Below are positions 24,301 through 33,149 of a stretch of DNA of 64,000 nt, one piece after another. How positions within the stretch are numbered: the first letter of the stretch is position 1; each line of letters begins with the position of its first letter. A program made the position numbers and the translations under genes. This DNA is from Triatoma infestans (taxonomy: Eukaryota; Arthropoda; Insecta; Hemiptera; Reduviidae): NCBI GenBank assembly GCA_011037195.1, contig JAAEAF010006430.1, positions 82,307 to 146,306 of the forward strand, read 5' to 3'. The notes beneath the pieces were generated by a model, which saw only the letters and a list, made by a program, of their open reading frames with translations, searched no databases and was not told where the DNA came from.

Positions 24301-27300
24301 ACGCTTACTAAAAATATTGAAAAGAATATTTTTCCTGGCAGTTAGGCGTATCGAAGGATTATTATGTTCCGTTCCAGTTAACTTGATAAGTTGGTTATTG
24401 TTAACATTAACAATTACCTTATATTTTGGTAGGTTAAGTTATGCATATTGAATTCTGAAGATTTTGAATATCACTATTTTCCCTTCTTTGCTACACTGTC
24501 TGCCCGCAAGGGGTATCTGTTGCATGCTGGTACTTGGGGAGTATCGACCCCACGGGTTACCACAGCTCATTACTCCATGCACTTTGTCAGAACAGTACAC
24601 AATATACAAACTACATAAACTCTTACTCTTTACAGACAAGGTCAAACACAGTACACAAACTAGGGTCTCCGTCCCTAGTTAATAGGCCTAATCCAAGGGT
24701 GAAGGAAGGGATTAACTCAGTGGTAGAGCACTGGACCTCCGCGTTGGAGGTCCCAGGTTCGAATCCAGCATGCTGTCCTTAGATTTTCTCTTCCTAGGAG
24801 CCTCTACAACTCATTGTCCGGTGATGTACAGTGTTGTCTGTACTAGAGAACAGTGCTTGGAGGCCAACAGTGCACTGAGAAGGCTCCGGATGCACAATAG
24901 ATCTTTCTGGTTGCAGTGCAATAATCCCCTACAACAATCTACAATCTACTACACTCTCAATTAGATCTGGCGGGATTTAGAGGAACTAAACATATAGTCA
25001 ATTTAGAATTTATATAGAACTATGAAAATTGCTGTAAGAGAAACATTTATATCACCCCAGATTTTTTAAAACATTATTGTTATTTTACGATTGAAAATTT
25101 TGGAATGCCAGATTGAAAATGCTTGAAGTTGGTGACAATGTAGAATTGAAATTTTGCACCTCAAAGTCTCAGGAAGAGTTTTCACTTATTATTCATTTAC
25201 TTGGAAAAATATATGTAATGTTGAGCACCAACAAGACTTGCACTAAAAGGTGATATATTTAGAAAATATTTTATTACCATCCAGTTTTCATGGTATTTTC
25301 TTGAATTTCCCAAGATTTATAGTTCATATTTTACTTAGTTTTTTCTGAATAGTTCAAGTTTTTTTTTTTTTTTAATAATGATTTGCATGTTTTCACAGAG
25401 AACTTTATTATCAAGATGTTGAATTTGTTGGCAAACAAAACCGAATAGATAATGCGATCGATAAGATAAGTTGTCTGCTAAATGTTCCTCCATGGGAACT
25501 TGGAGTACTGGCAACTTCTAAAGGATTGGTGGCAGGCCCGCTAAAAATCATTACCAGTTCTGGCAGTGTCACGGATTGTAACATTCAAGGAGGTATTATA
25601 AGCTAGAAATCAGAACATTATTCTATTAAAAATATTAGGTAAAATAACTTGAAAATGATTGTAAATAAATCTTCCCTAAATCCTTCCTACCCTAAATTGA
25701 CTTCCTGTTACATATTGTTTATATTTCAACCACTTTATATTTCCACCATTTTCCAATAATGTTCAGATAAAAATACATAAAACTCGGTTTTGAGCTCAGA
25801 AAAGAACTAAATGCAAAGTTGGTTATTTTCTGAATTATTAAAGCTTTTACTTAATTAAAAATAAACATGTTTTGCAGTGAGATTAACAACAAAAGTAATT
25901 GATAATTAATTATTATAATGAATTCAAAATAATATATTGGTTCCGTATAAATATAAAATACCGTAAGCAGATTGTCGATCTATGGGAATTTTAAGTTAAA
26001 CGGGAATTATGAAGAAATTTGGTGAGTATCGGTCAAGAAAGAAACATTCAATTATGCCAACGTTTCGACAGAGTTTCCTGTCTTTATCAAGGCTTTAATA
26101 TATAGATAGTCGTGAAGATGTGGAGAAAGCATTTTTAAACATACATATTTGTTACATCGCAGGAACATAAAAAAAGAAAATTAAAAGTTACTAATTTCTT
26201 GTCTAAAATCATCTACAGGAAAAAAACTTCACGACTATCTATATATTACTGTCTTGATAAAGACAGGAAACTCTGCTCAAACGTAAGACAGAATTTTGAA
26301 GCGTCATAAGAATTTTTTTTTTGCCCGATACTACCAAATTTCTTCATAACATAATTCATCAACGGTCAACAAATACTTTAATATATTAAATGGATTTTTT
26401 TTTTTGCATTTTCTTTTAATGGTGTAAGAATAATTCCGATGGTGTCAGGATAATTTCCCCTGAAATATATGTTCTGATATCCCTGAATAAGAAGTCTTAA
26501 TAAGAAGATTTTAGAATCTTTGGAATGGTTGGAAAACTCTAGCGAATGGTTGGAATGTGGGAAAATGCTTCAACGATTTTCCTTAAACTTCGTTTAATAA
26601 CTAAACACATTAAACCCCATCACTTTTATTTGAATCAGTTTTCAAGGAAAATTGTTTTTTGGGGGATTTCTGAGAGAATTACATTGGTAACTTTACACCA
26701 ACATTAAACGTTGCATTAGATTATTCAATTATCTCGACAAAAGTTCTATAGTTTTTCTTTTAACTGATCACATTTGTTACAATTACTAGTACTAGATTCA
26801 TGATGAATGTAATAAAGTCTTGCAGATAATCCTTTAAGAACAAAACTGATCCTCTGTGAGTGGACCATAGATTTAATTCTGTATCTTAAAAGCGAGGATA
26901 TTCGTATAGGAACTCTGATAATCTTGCAGTATTATAGAGTTCGGAGTATATGGGCAAAATAGGGAAATCTATTATGTAAACATATTTCTTGATTGGCCCA
27001 GATAATATTTAAATTCATTTTAGTAAATTTTGTTGTTTTTCCTAATTCTGCACTGAATGATTTTTGGAAAGAGTTTGGTTGGTCCCCAACAGATTCAATA
27101 TAAATTGATGGGTACAGATTTCTTTATTTGATCGTTTCCAGGCTGAAGTGAACCTATTGATCGATATTTTTCTGAACTAACTCTTAATTTTTTTACAGGT
27201 GCTTTATTATTTATTTACAGGGTTTACTTTATTTTTACAGGTGCCTTGATACCACAAGATGTTGAATACAGCATGAAATTAGAGACTAAAGCAGAATTTG

Positions 27301-30300
27301 TTATTTTAATAGAAAAAGATACAATATTTCAAAAACTTCTGGACGAAAGCTTTCTTGAACTCCATGGACCATGTATTTTAATTACAGTAAGCATAAATTC
27401 ACGCCTTATTCACTATTATTAATTGTTCTTATAATTCTTTATACATTCTTTTATAATTATTTTTATTGATTTATTTGCGACAGGGTAAAGGTGTACCAGA
27501 TATGAATACTAGAGTACTGGTGAAATGTATCCATGAACAATTATCGTTGCCTATATTTATGTTAGCAGATGCAGATCCTTACGGAATAGAGATTATGTCA
27601 GTGTATCGCTTTGGATCATTGGCAAGTATAGCTAAAATTACTTGTTTTGATGCTCCCTCATTAAGGAAAAAAACAGCGAAACATCTGTGCGTTTTTTCTT
27701 TTTTAGTGGTACAGTGCACTGCGATCAAAAGAGGTAATTGTGCCACCCCACGGTGCCAAGGGTGAGACTATTCACCTACAGCACTCCTTCCAGATTGAGA
27801 TCTTTGAGGAATCTCGGGATCTGGGAAGATTCTAGGGAGTTTATATCTTCCTGCTACTACCCAGGCTTCCAATCTTCCCTGGATGATAGCATCGTAGTCC
27901 TTAGGAAGTGTATTAGAGTCCCCTCCATCTCCCCACAGAATTTAGATCCCATCATATTCTAGGCCAGTTTCGAGTTCAGGTGCCCCCTGAGTCTACAAAG
28001 CCCCGTGAGGAAACCCGTCAGCATATGAAGCCTGTTTTTACTTAATCTGATGCACGCTTCAGATCTTTTCTGGTTATAAGTTCCGAGGCAGGTCATACCT
28101 TGCCAGTCCTGGGAGGATTTTCCAGAGCTGTTCTCTCTTCACTTCCTCTTCCTTTCTGAGTTCTTCCCGAAGAGACTGGTCGCTAATTCAAAAGAAGGGT
28201 GCAGACCCCAAACAGGGAGATGCAGAGCCTTTCCTTGTCAGGTGCCATTTCATTTCCTTCCACGCCAACATGCCCAGGTTCTTTAATCTCCTTGGAGCCT
28301 TGATTAATTTTGCTTTGATTTAATTGCGTTTTATTGTATGTAAAAGTTTCTAATTTTAACGAATATAGGTTAAATGATCTATATTTGTGCAAATGAAAAT
28401 AGCCCCTAACTTTAATAAATTGCCCGATATAGAAAGATGAATTTTTGATTCATTTTCAGTTTACCAAATTTTCAATAACTCGGAAGTCTGAAATATTAGC
28501 TTCGATATTTTTGCATTTGTACAGTATTGGTACAAGTTTGTAATTTTGCAGTGATGTAGTGTACTACATTCTTTGTGCATATATTAAATTATAAATGTAT
28601 TATACGAAATCATAGCAACACGAAAATCAATTTCTCAGACATATATTCTTAGTAAAAGTAATATTTTTTATAGATATAGGAAGTATACCGTGAACTTTGA
28701 GAAAATCCCACAAATTTGAAAAAAAAAATCTACTGTAGAGTTACCCTTCTGATTTTATTCAAATTTAGTTTTATTCAGCATATTTTTTATTTATCTGGTG
28801 AATAGATAGTAGAATCATACTGTATTCCGAAATGGCACATTAGAGGAAGATAGATAGGTTCCACTATCCCTAAGCCCAAACCAATTTTTCTAGGATAATG
28901 TTTCATATAAAAATGTTAGACATTTATGTGTATAGTTAGTGTTACAATTGTGTCCGATCTCATTGTGATACCAAAACGATATATCAAGTTTAGGATTCTG
29001 GATTTTATCGATTTTTTTTTACTTTTTTTTATTCTTTAGATAGTACAAAACATGTATTTCGGTGACAACACAATTTCTAAAATTTGTCATACCACAATAT
29101 TTCTGCTTACATTAATAGGGAATTCACCAAAATTTGGTTTGACCTAAACGATAAATTAGATTAGCAATCTGCTTGCTCCATTTAAATGCAACATTACAAA
29201 TACATGTTCCATATTTCATATTCATGTTCATAATTATGGAAATTCAATTAAAAAAACACACAAAAACTACTTTTACAATTTACTACTTTTTACTAGTTTT
29301 ACAATTTACTACATTTATTACTTTTTACAATTTAACCACCACAACAAAAAACTACTTATTTATTGTTCATTATTTTTATAAACAGAATCTTTCACATCTG
29401 GCCGATTTATTGGCAGTTCCCTCAATATTATGGTTGGGTATTCACCCATCAGATCTGGAAGAATTAAAACCAATAACTGAACAACTTAATCAAATGGATA
29501 TTCGTAAAGCACATTCCCTGTTAAGAAGACCGTATATGACTACACATCGTCAACTGAATGACCAGGTAATTCAAGTTTTCGAAAAAATAATGTTTTTCAA
29601 ATGATGAACGGATTATGTAGAACTTAACAGCTCCACCGGGAGTTACCAAACTATAGAAACCACTTGGTTCCTCAGCAATGGAATGTCTATTAAGGGAGTC
29701 AGTACCCTGAGAGCAGCAAACCACCATTATAATGGTTTCGACCACAGGGTTTGAGTAGTGTTCTCCTTGCATGTTTTTTTTCTGGATGACTTAATCAAGC
29801 ATCTAAAAAACCAGAGAATGGGGTTCAAAGTTGTCAAATGGGTACCCAGGTGGCTATACATATTTTGTTAAAAAAAAAATTAGGAAGGTGATTCCTTTCA
29901 TTAGAGAAAACCTCTAAGAGAGGGACAGAGAATGAATTCGAGCAGATTAATAATTTATATGTATCTGTAAATGTATTTAGCAGGGTTGCATAGGTGGTTG
30001 GGTCCGCAATGCTGCACAATATCTGAGATTGTGTCTGTCTCAGGCTTTCGGATTTTCTTCCATCGTAAGAGTTTAGTTGAATAGACACTGATACTACATA
30101 AACTTGATTAACTGGACACTGATGTTATAAGGAAATCCGGAGCCACTCAAATTGAAGAAAAGAGGTCTGCTGTAACAGATACAATATAGCAGATATTGTT
30201 TAGCGTTGACGATTCAACTATTCTAGCTTCAACAATTCATCTTATTCCAGTTGATTGATGTATTTAACAATCTCTTTTATAAAATTACATAAAACCAAAA

Positions 30301-32794
30301 AGCCAATATCTATTTCAACAAGTAAATAATAAAGGTCTGTGCCTGAACATCACACCAAAATATGCCACCAACATATATATTAAACATAAGCATTCACAAG
30401 CTGAGCATAAAATATAACCTAAAAACAAGCTCAGAAAGTATGGATAACATAGCCAGTGGTGGCGATCGTGTGAATATCAAAAATCCTCAAATTCAAAATT
30501 ATAAATTATCGACTTGCCGACGTGCTGTTTTTAAAGGGATAAAATGTTGATGAAACATCAAGTTTTGCAGGTTTTTGTTGAAACAGTTTTTAAAATGATT
30601 ATGGATTTCTTAATAAATGAACAATTAAATTGAAAATTCAATTCCTAATTTACCATTTTACATTTCAACGTGTCAAAAATGTAAATTTATGAATGAGACT
30701 TTTGCAATTGTATCTTTGATACTGAATTCGTAATACTTGGTTCTATATTACAGATATTTTCCGTGATAGCCTGTCTTTTGTGTTTTTGTTTTTATTGAAA
30801 TAGTTTTTTTTATTTTTCATTAGTTTAGTTTGTATTTTTCTCTTTTTTGTTTTGTATTTGTGGTCAGCTTAATTTATTTCGGAAAATAATGACCCGCAAG
30901 ATATGTAGAAGAAAATGACGTATAATAATAAAAGTCGCCTACCACATGACAAGCGCGCTATTCTTCAAGAGGGTTCTCCTTACATTGGGAGGCTATTTGC
31001 TTTTTTGAAAGAAATAAATGTCTATAGAAAAATTTAAGTTAGTTATTAGGTTAAGCAAACGTGGGTGAAGGAATATCAAGTACTTCACCCACCTAGGTTA
31101 GTCGACTTAAAAGGGGAAAGGAATATCGAGTACTTTCCCCTTGTGTGAATGTTTAGTATGAATGTATTTATTAGCGTGAATGTATTCATTGGCGTGAATG
31201 TATTTATTGGCGTGAATGTATTTATTAGCGTGAATGTATCTATTGGCGTGAATGTATGTATTGGCGTGAATGTATTTATTGGCGTGAATGTATTTATTAG
31301 CGTGAATGTATCTATTGGCGTGAATGTATTTATTGGCGTGAATGTATTTATTAGCGAGAATGTTAAGAATGTATGTTAAGTTTAGGTTTTTAACAGGGGT
31401 TGAAAGAAATTTTATAAAAGTATTTCAACCCTATTAGGTTTAGATTAACATTAGGATTAGTTCACTTAAGGGTGTGCAGGAATATTTGTTAAAAGTACTG
31501 CACGCCCCCATATTTTGTACAGCAAAATAGCCTCCTTAGAATAAATATACAATCAGAAGCTACTAATATAAGTAAAATGTAGTAAGAAATAACTCAATAA
31601 CCTGTTATAATGTAGTACATAGGACAAAAGATACTTTTAGTTTTGCACACTTGATAGTGAAATAAGTTCTAGTAGAATAAGGGATGGCACGAAACAACAT
31701 TCCACACTCCTCCTCGTCGACTAGATCGATGAATTAAGAGGGGATGTGTGGGGAAATAAAATATTTGACAACCTTTGGCTCCACACCACCTTGCCGAGCA
31801 AGGTTTTCTGAGTGGATGCCATCTAGGATAACATGTGCCATCCCGGCTCGTGCGGACCCGGTTTGAGAAAGAAAATTAACTGAGAAGCGCTAATGACCGC
31901 AGTTGTCGATGCGCTTTAAAAAAAAAAAAAAAAAAAAAAAAGTCTGGAAAATTTAAAATAAAAAATTAAACTGAGCACATAAAACAATGATATTGTTACC
32001 TTTCGAATGTTTTAATATTGGTACCTTTCGCATTTTAAAGGACAAACATTTCAAAGCGAAACGACCCTAAAAATTGTCCAACGTGGTAAAATTCAAAACC
32101 AGACTGACTTTTCAATCCGCACTAAAGAACATAATTTGTTTTGTTTTATCCCCCCCAACTACAGTGCTAATTGAGACGATAGTTTTGTGTGTATTAAGAA
32201 GCTTGTTGGTAAAGGTAACCGATAGCATACAGTTGTATGCTAGTATGTTTCATATTGTACTAGTATGTTTCATTGGTGAGCTAACACAAAGAGATATATT
32301 TTGTCTATCAGTCAGAAGTTAGCAAAATTTTCATATGTACCACTTCGGATCATAGATTCGCCATCGCTGGATTGTTTGTGACAGAAACTTTCCACTCAAA
32401 AATGAAAGTCAAACGAATCTGCAATTCGTTAATCAAAACTAACTCTAAAGTTGATAAACCAGACACTATTTTTATAATGCATAAAAATTTGGAACTGGTC
32501 AGAAAAGAACCATGCTATGATAGATATAATCAAAATCAGAAGATATTTGACTTAAATTGGCAAACAAAAAGAAATTTTTTAATTTGCATTAAAACTACTT
32601 AAAAATATTATGATTCTAATGAAATGAAATCTAGATATTTTTCTAAATTTAATCTAATAATTTCTGTTTTACAGATAAACTTATTATTAAAAATGAATTC
32701 AAAGTCAAAAATTGAAAATATTGGTAATATTTCAAATAGCTATCTGACGGATGTTTATATACCTATGAAAATATTGACTGAACAATTTATATGA
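21164..32794 (+). CDS. SPO11: SPO11 / mei-W68 meiotic double-strand-break transesterase (complete, 8 coding exons)
   Basis: Topoisomerase VI A-type protein that makes the programmed meiotic DNA breaks through a 5'-phosphotyrosyl link; it acts in the germ-cell nucleus with TopoVIB-like partners (family knowledge). Coding exons: 21164-21312, 21386-21514, 25112-25249, 25399-25592, 27241-27386, 27484-27621, 29386-29565, 32675-32794. They total 1194 nt, or 397 residues plus TGA, close to the roughly 400 of animal SPO11. Every junction is phase-compatible. Seen in order: N-terminal helix; winged-helix 5Y-CAP domain ending KRELYYQD (Tyr142-Tyr143, the second presumed catalytic); LATSKGLVAG; Toprim with VILIEKD (Glu228), TGKGVPDMNTR and DADPYGIEIM (Asp281, Asp283); LLRRPY; C-terminal YLTDVYIP. 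The start is the first ATG after an in-frame stop (21152) in an exon preceded by a T10-GCAG acceptor at 21144, so a 5'-UTR exon probably lies upstream. No inactivating change is seen. Confidence 0.93.
21386..21514 (+). CDS. SPO11: SPO11 coding exon 2
   Basis: Open through 42 codons with phase 2 at both ends; acceptor ATTACAG, donor CAG|GTAAAT. It reads ELLVSIQNIMLKII, which matches the conserved N-terminal helix of animal SPO11 (vertebrate form EVLASIENIIQDII), followed by a W residue in the same relative place. Intron 1 is only 73 bp. Confidence 0.85.
21690..21905 (+). repeat. Partial CTTCCGGT repeat at the 3' end of the intronic LINE
   Basis: CCACAGAACCCACCAAAATT, AAAGAAAATCTTTAGAGTC, CAGTAAGGTAAAATTTCACT. 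It is truncated where the LINE tail begins. Confidence 0.5.
21955..24175 (-). pseudogene. LINE with RNase H, antisense inside SPO11 intron 2
   Basis: On the - strand from 24175: VFIPKPGK, a decayed finger region, AAVYGRRCLW, RRCPQRGVLSPLL and the catalytic LGYADDVVVMVRGRHE near 23500. Thumb motifs follow (VKYLGIMLDSRLTWKAHLES; PTVALEVLLGLLPLHLLIQA). RNase H follows (ICIFSDTQAALNAL at 22559-22490), then LMTGLFTGHGRFK and the CRLCQEEEETASHLLLDC zinc motif, ending at 21977. An R1/LOA/Jockey-type ORF2, broken by frameshifts. The 3' region carries a GGGTTCGAGTCCC box and a short ATTCTA-type tail (21903-21930). Confidence 0.8.
24180..24690. other. SPO11 intron 2, between LINE and SINE
   Basis: AT-rich to 24480, then a moderately GC-rich stretch 24480-24680 with no recognised product. 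Confidence 0.4.
24690..24915 (+). repeat. tRNA-derived SINE, copy in SPO11 intron 2
   Basis: The head has an A box ATTAACTCAGTGGTAGAGC (24710-24729) and a B box GGTTCGAATCC (24755-24765). The anticodon arm between them is a perfect 8-bp stem (GGACCTCC/GGAGGTCC). The body shares CTTAGATTTTCT, AGGAGCCTCT and GTGCACTGAGAAGGCTC with the copies at 34.4, 47.6, 54.7 and 56.8 kb. The A-rich tail is lost. Confidence 0.8.
25112..25249 (+). CDS. SPO11: SPO11 coding exon 3 (start of the winged-helix domain)
   Basis: Encodes FSLIIHLLGKIYVMLSTNKT then CTKR, a near copy of the animal pattern FSLILKILSMIYKLVQSNTYATKR. Phase 2 at both ends. The donor is AG|GTGATA. The acceptor GGAATGCCAG has a weak pyrimidine tract; an upstream CAG at 25060 would run into a stop, so the start at 25112 is set by the reading frame. 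Confidence 0.88.
25399..25592 (+). CDS. SPO11: SPO11 coding exon 4 (catalytic tyrosine)
   Basis: Starts AG|A GAA CTT TAT TAT, giving the KRELYYQD active-site motif across the exon 3/4 join. It continues through DNAIDKISCLLNV and the LATSKGLVAG signature of the 5Y-CAP domain. Donor GAG|GTATTA. An alternative acceptor two bases downstream would break the phase with exon 3. Confidence 0.93.
26007..26350. repeat. Large inverted repeat (foldback element) in SPO11 intron 4
   Basis: The left arm (about 26007-26115) contains TTATGAAGAAATTTGGTGAG, AGAGTTTCCTGTCTTTATCA and ATATATAGATAGTCGTGAAG. The right arm (about 26222-26350) repeats all three in reverse complement. The AT-rich centre is about 105 bp. 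No ORF. Confidence 0.8.
27241..27386 (+). CDS. SPO11: SPO11 coding exon 5 (Toprim glutamate)
   Basis: Acceptor TTTTTACAG, donor ACA|GTAAGC. Encodes AEFVILIEKDTIFQKLLDES, in which Glu228 is the metal-binding Toprim glutamate, then CILIT. It joins in phase to the GKGVPD of exon 6. Confidence 0.93.
27484..27621 (+). CDS. SPO11: SPO11 coding exon 6 (Toprim DxD)
   Basis: Acceptor TTTGCGACAG. Encodes GKGVPDMNTR, then LADADPYGIEIMSVYRFGSL with the Toprim aspartates 281 and 283. The reading frame stays open past the exon, but family alignment and the phase of exon 7 require the end at 27621. There the donor is GC (TTG|GCAAGT) rather than GT. Confidence 0.92.
27740..28310 (-). pseudogene. LINE fragment (RNase H end and C-terminus) in SPO11 intron 6
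   Basis: GHVGVEGNEMA near 28270 is an RNase H C-terminal motif. It is followed on the - strand by LTGFLTGLCRLRGHLNSKLA and FCGEMEGTLIHFL, then SREDWKPG, in shifted frames. This is the ordinary tail of an RNase H-bearing LINE. It is antisense to SPO11. Confidence 0.65.
28640..29120 (+). repeat. CTTCCGGT repeat copy in SPO11 intron 6
   Basis: Diverged: GTGAACTTTGAGAAAATCCC, GATAATGTTTCATATAAAA, ATCAAGTTTAGGATTCTGG and a tail of TCATACCACAATATTTCTGC. Confidence 0.5.
29386..29565 (+). CDS. SPO11: SPO11 coding exon 7
   Basis: Acceptor TTATAAACAG, donor CAG|GTAATT, 60 codons in phase 0. Encodes LAVPSILWLGIHPSDLEEL and SLLRRPYMT, the part of SPO11 just after the DxD strand. With exon 6 ending at L298, the spacing from GSL to WLG equals the 19 residues of vertebrate SPO11. 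Confidence 0.93.
29990..30100 (-). repeat. Diverged copy of the foldback/hammerhead-like family, in SPO11 intron 7
   Basis: On the - strand CTTACGATGGAAGAAAATCC, GAAAGCCTGAGA, and the GATATTGTGCAGCATTGCGG end. A further fragment (CAGATATTTTCCGTGATAGC) is at 30752-30775. Confidence 0.5.
31061..31092 (+). other. Hairpin 1 of the GAATAT-loop array
   Basis: Perfect 10-bp stem GTGGGTGAAG / CTTCACCCAC around the 12-base loop GAATATCAAGTA. Confidence 0.85.
31111..31142 (+). other. Hairpin 2 of the GAATAT-loop array
   Basis: Perfect 10-bp stem AAGGGGAAAG / CTTTCCCCTT around GAATATCGAGTA. The stem differs from hairpin 1 at several paired positions while the loop differs by one base. Confidence 0.85.
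31145..31372 (+). repeat. 18-bp minisatellite between hairpins 2 and 3
   Basis: About twelve copies of GTGAATGTATTTATTGGC with few changes. Because 18 is divisible by three, a reading frame of repeating VFIGVN stays open for 76 codons; nothing suggests it is translated. Confidence 0.9.
31396..31432 (+). other. Hairpin 3 of the GAATAT-loop array
   Basis: 9-bp stem GGGTTGAAA / TTTCAACCC (plus one G-U pair) around a 17-base loop that starts GAA and ends AAAGTA. Confidence 0.8.
31470..31507 (+). other. Hairpin 4 of the GAATAT-loop array
   Basis: 10-bp stem GGGTGTGCAG / CTGCACGCCC with one G-U pair, around an 18-base loop beginning GAATAT and ending AAAAGTA. Confidence 0.8.
31682..31942 (+). repeat. 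SINE-like copy with a foreign, strongly structured 5' part
   Basis: 31850-31942 matches the SINE 3' half (GACCCGGTTTGAG, GCGCTAATGACC, then an A-rich tail of over 20). The 5' part is not SINE-like: GGGATGGCAC (31682-31691) pairs perfectly with GTGCCATCCC (about 31836-31845), enclosing further hairpins, for example CCTTGCCGAGCAAGG. It may be a SINE that picked up another small-RNA head, or an independent structured element. Confidence 0.5.
32675..32794 (+). CDS. SPO11: SPO11 coding exon 8 (terminal)
   Basis: Acceptor CTGTTTTACAG. Encodes the last 39 residues, including SYLTDVYIPMKI, then TGA at 32792-32794. The tract matches the C-terminal SSDYLSRVYLP motif of animal SPO11. A possible poly(A) signal AATAAA lies at 33104-33109. 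Confidence 0.9.
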   Translation: MNLLLKMNSKSKIENIGNISNSYLTDVYIPMKILTEQFI

Positions 32795-33149
32795 ATCTGC
32801 AGAGGAATATAACTTACTTCAATAGTTTTACCAGTAGATGTCTCTGACTGTACTGTTATTGGAAACTAACCTCTGAATGTATGAATATTGAGGAAATAGA
32901 TTTATGTTTTATGAAGTAATTGTGATATATTTAATGTGGTTTAACTATTATTATTTTTTATGGCACAATATTGAAGATATTATAGAGTAAGCTTTATAGA
33001 TATCCGAAAAGTTTTGTTGAAAATTTCAAGATTTATAGTTGAAAGAAACTTTACAAATGAGACAGATACAAAATGGCAAATTCCCTTCTTCGTTGAAATT
33101 TATAATAAATGTTTAAGCCGGATCACATATTGTCCTCTCAAATGTGGAC

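Larger units (their letters stand above)
27622..29385 (+). other. SPO11 intron 6 with GC donor
   Basis: It begins GCAAGTATAG and ends TTATAAACAG. GC-AG introns are a minor but spliceosomal class and typically use exactly the GCAAGT hexamer. The nearest GT (27626-27627) would leave exon 6 in phase 1, which cannot join the phase-0 exon 7. It contains a dead LINE fragment and a CTTCCGGT repeat. Confidence 0.8.
30988..31538. repeat. Element-like unit bounded by inverted repeats and holding the hairpin array
   Basis: GGGAGGCTATTTGC (about 30990-31003) and GCAAAATAGCCTCC (about 31523-31536) are near-perfect inverted copies. They enclose hairpin pair, minisatellite, hairpin pair in a nearly symmetric layout. 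No target-site duplication is evident. It lies in SPO11 intron 7. Confidence 0.5.

Noticed and set aside
24715..24770. Functional tRNA gene
   Set aside because: The cloverleaf is imperfect, and the sequence continues into a SINE body shared by five other loci.
26040..26120. Hammerhead core in the 26-kb inverted repeat
   Set aside because: TTGATAAAGACAG lacks the CUGANGA core; only the GAAAC part and a stem are shared.
29173..29604. 143-codon ORF as a separate gene
   Set aside because: Only 29386-29565 is coding (SPO11 exon 7); the upstream part is AT-rich intron read-through.
31149..31379. 76-codon frame of repeating VFIGVN
   Set aside because: Generated by the 18-bp array; the hairpin stems flanking it are not coding.
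31061..31507. CRISPR-like palindromic array
   Set aside because: The stems differ between units, the spacing is irregular and the genome is eukaryotic; no cas genes.
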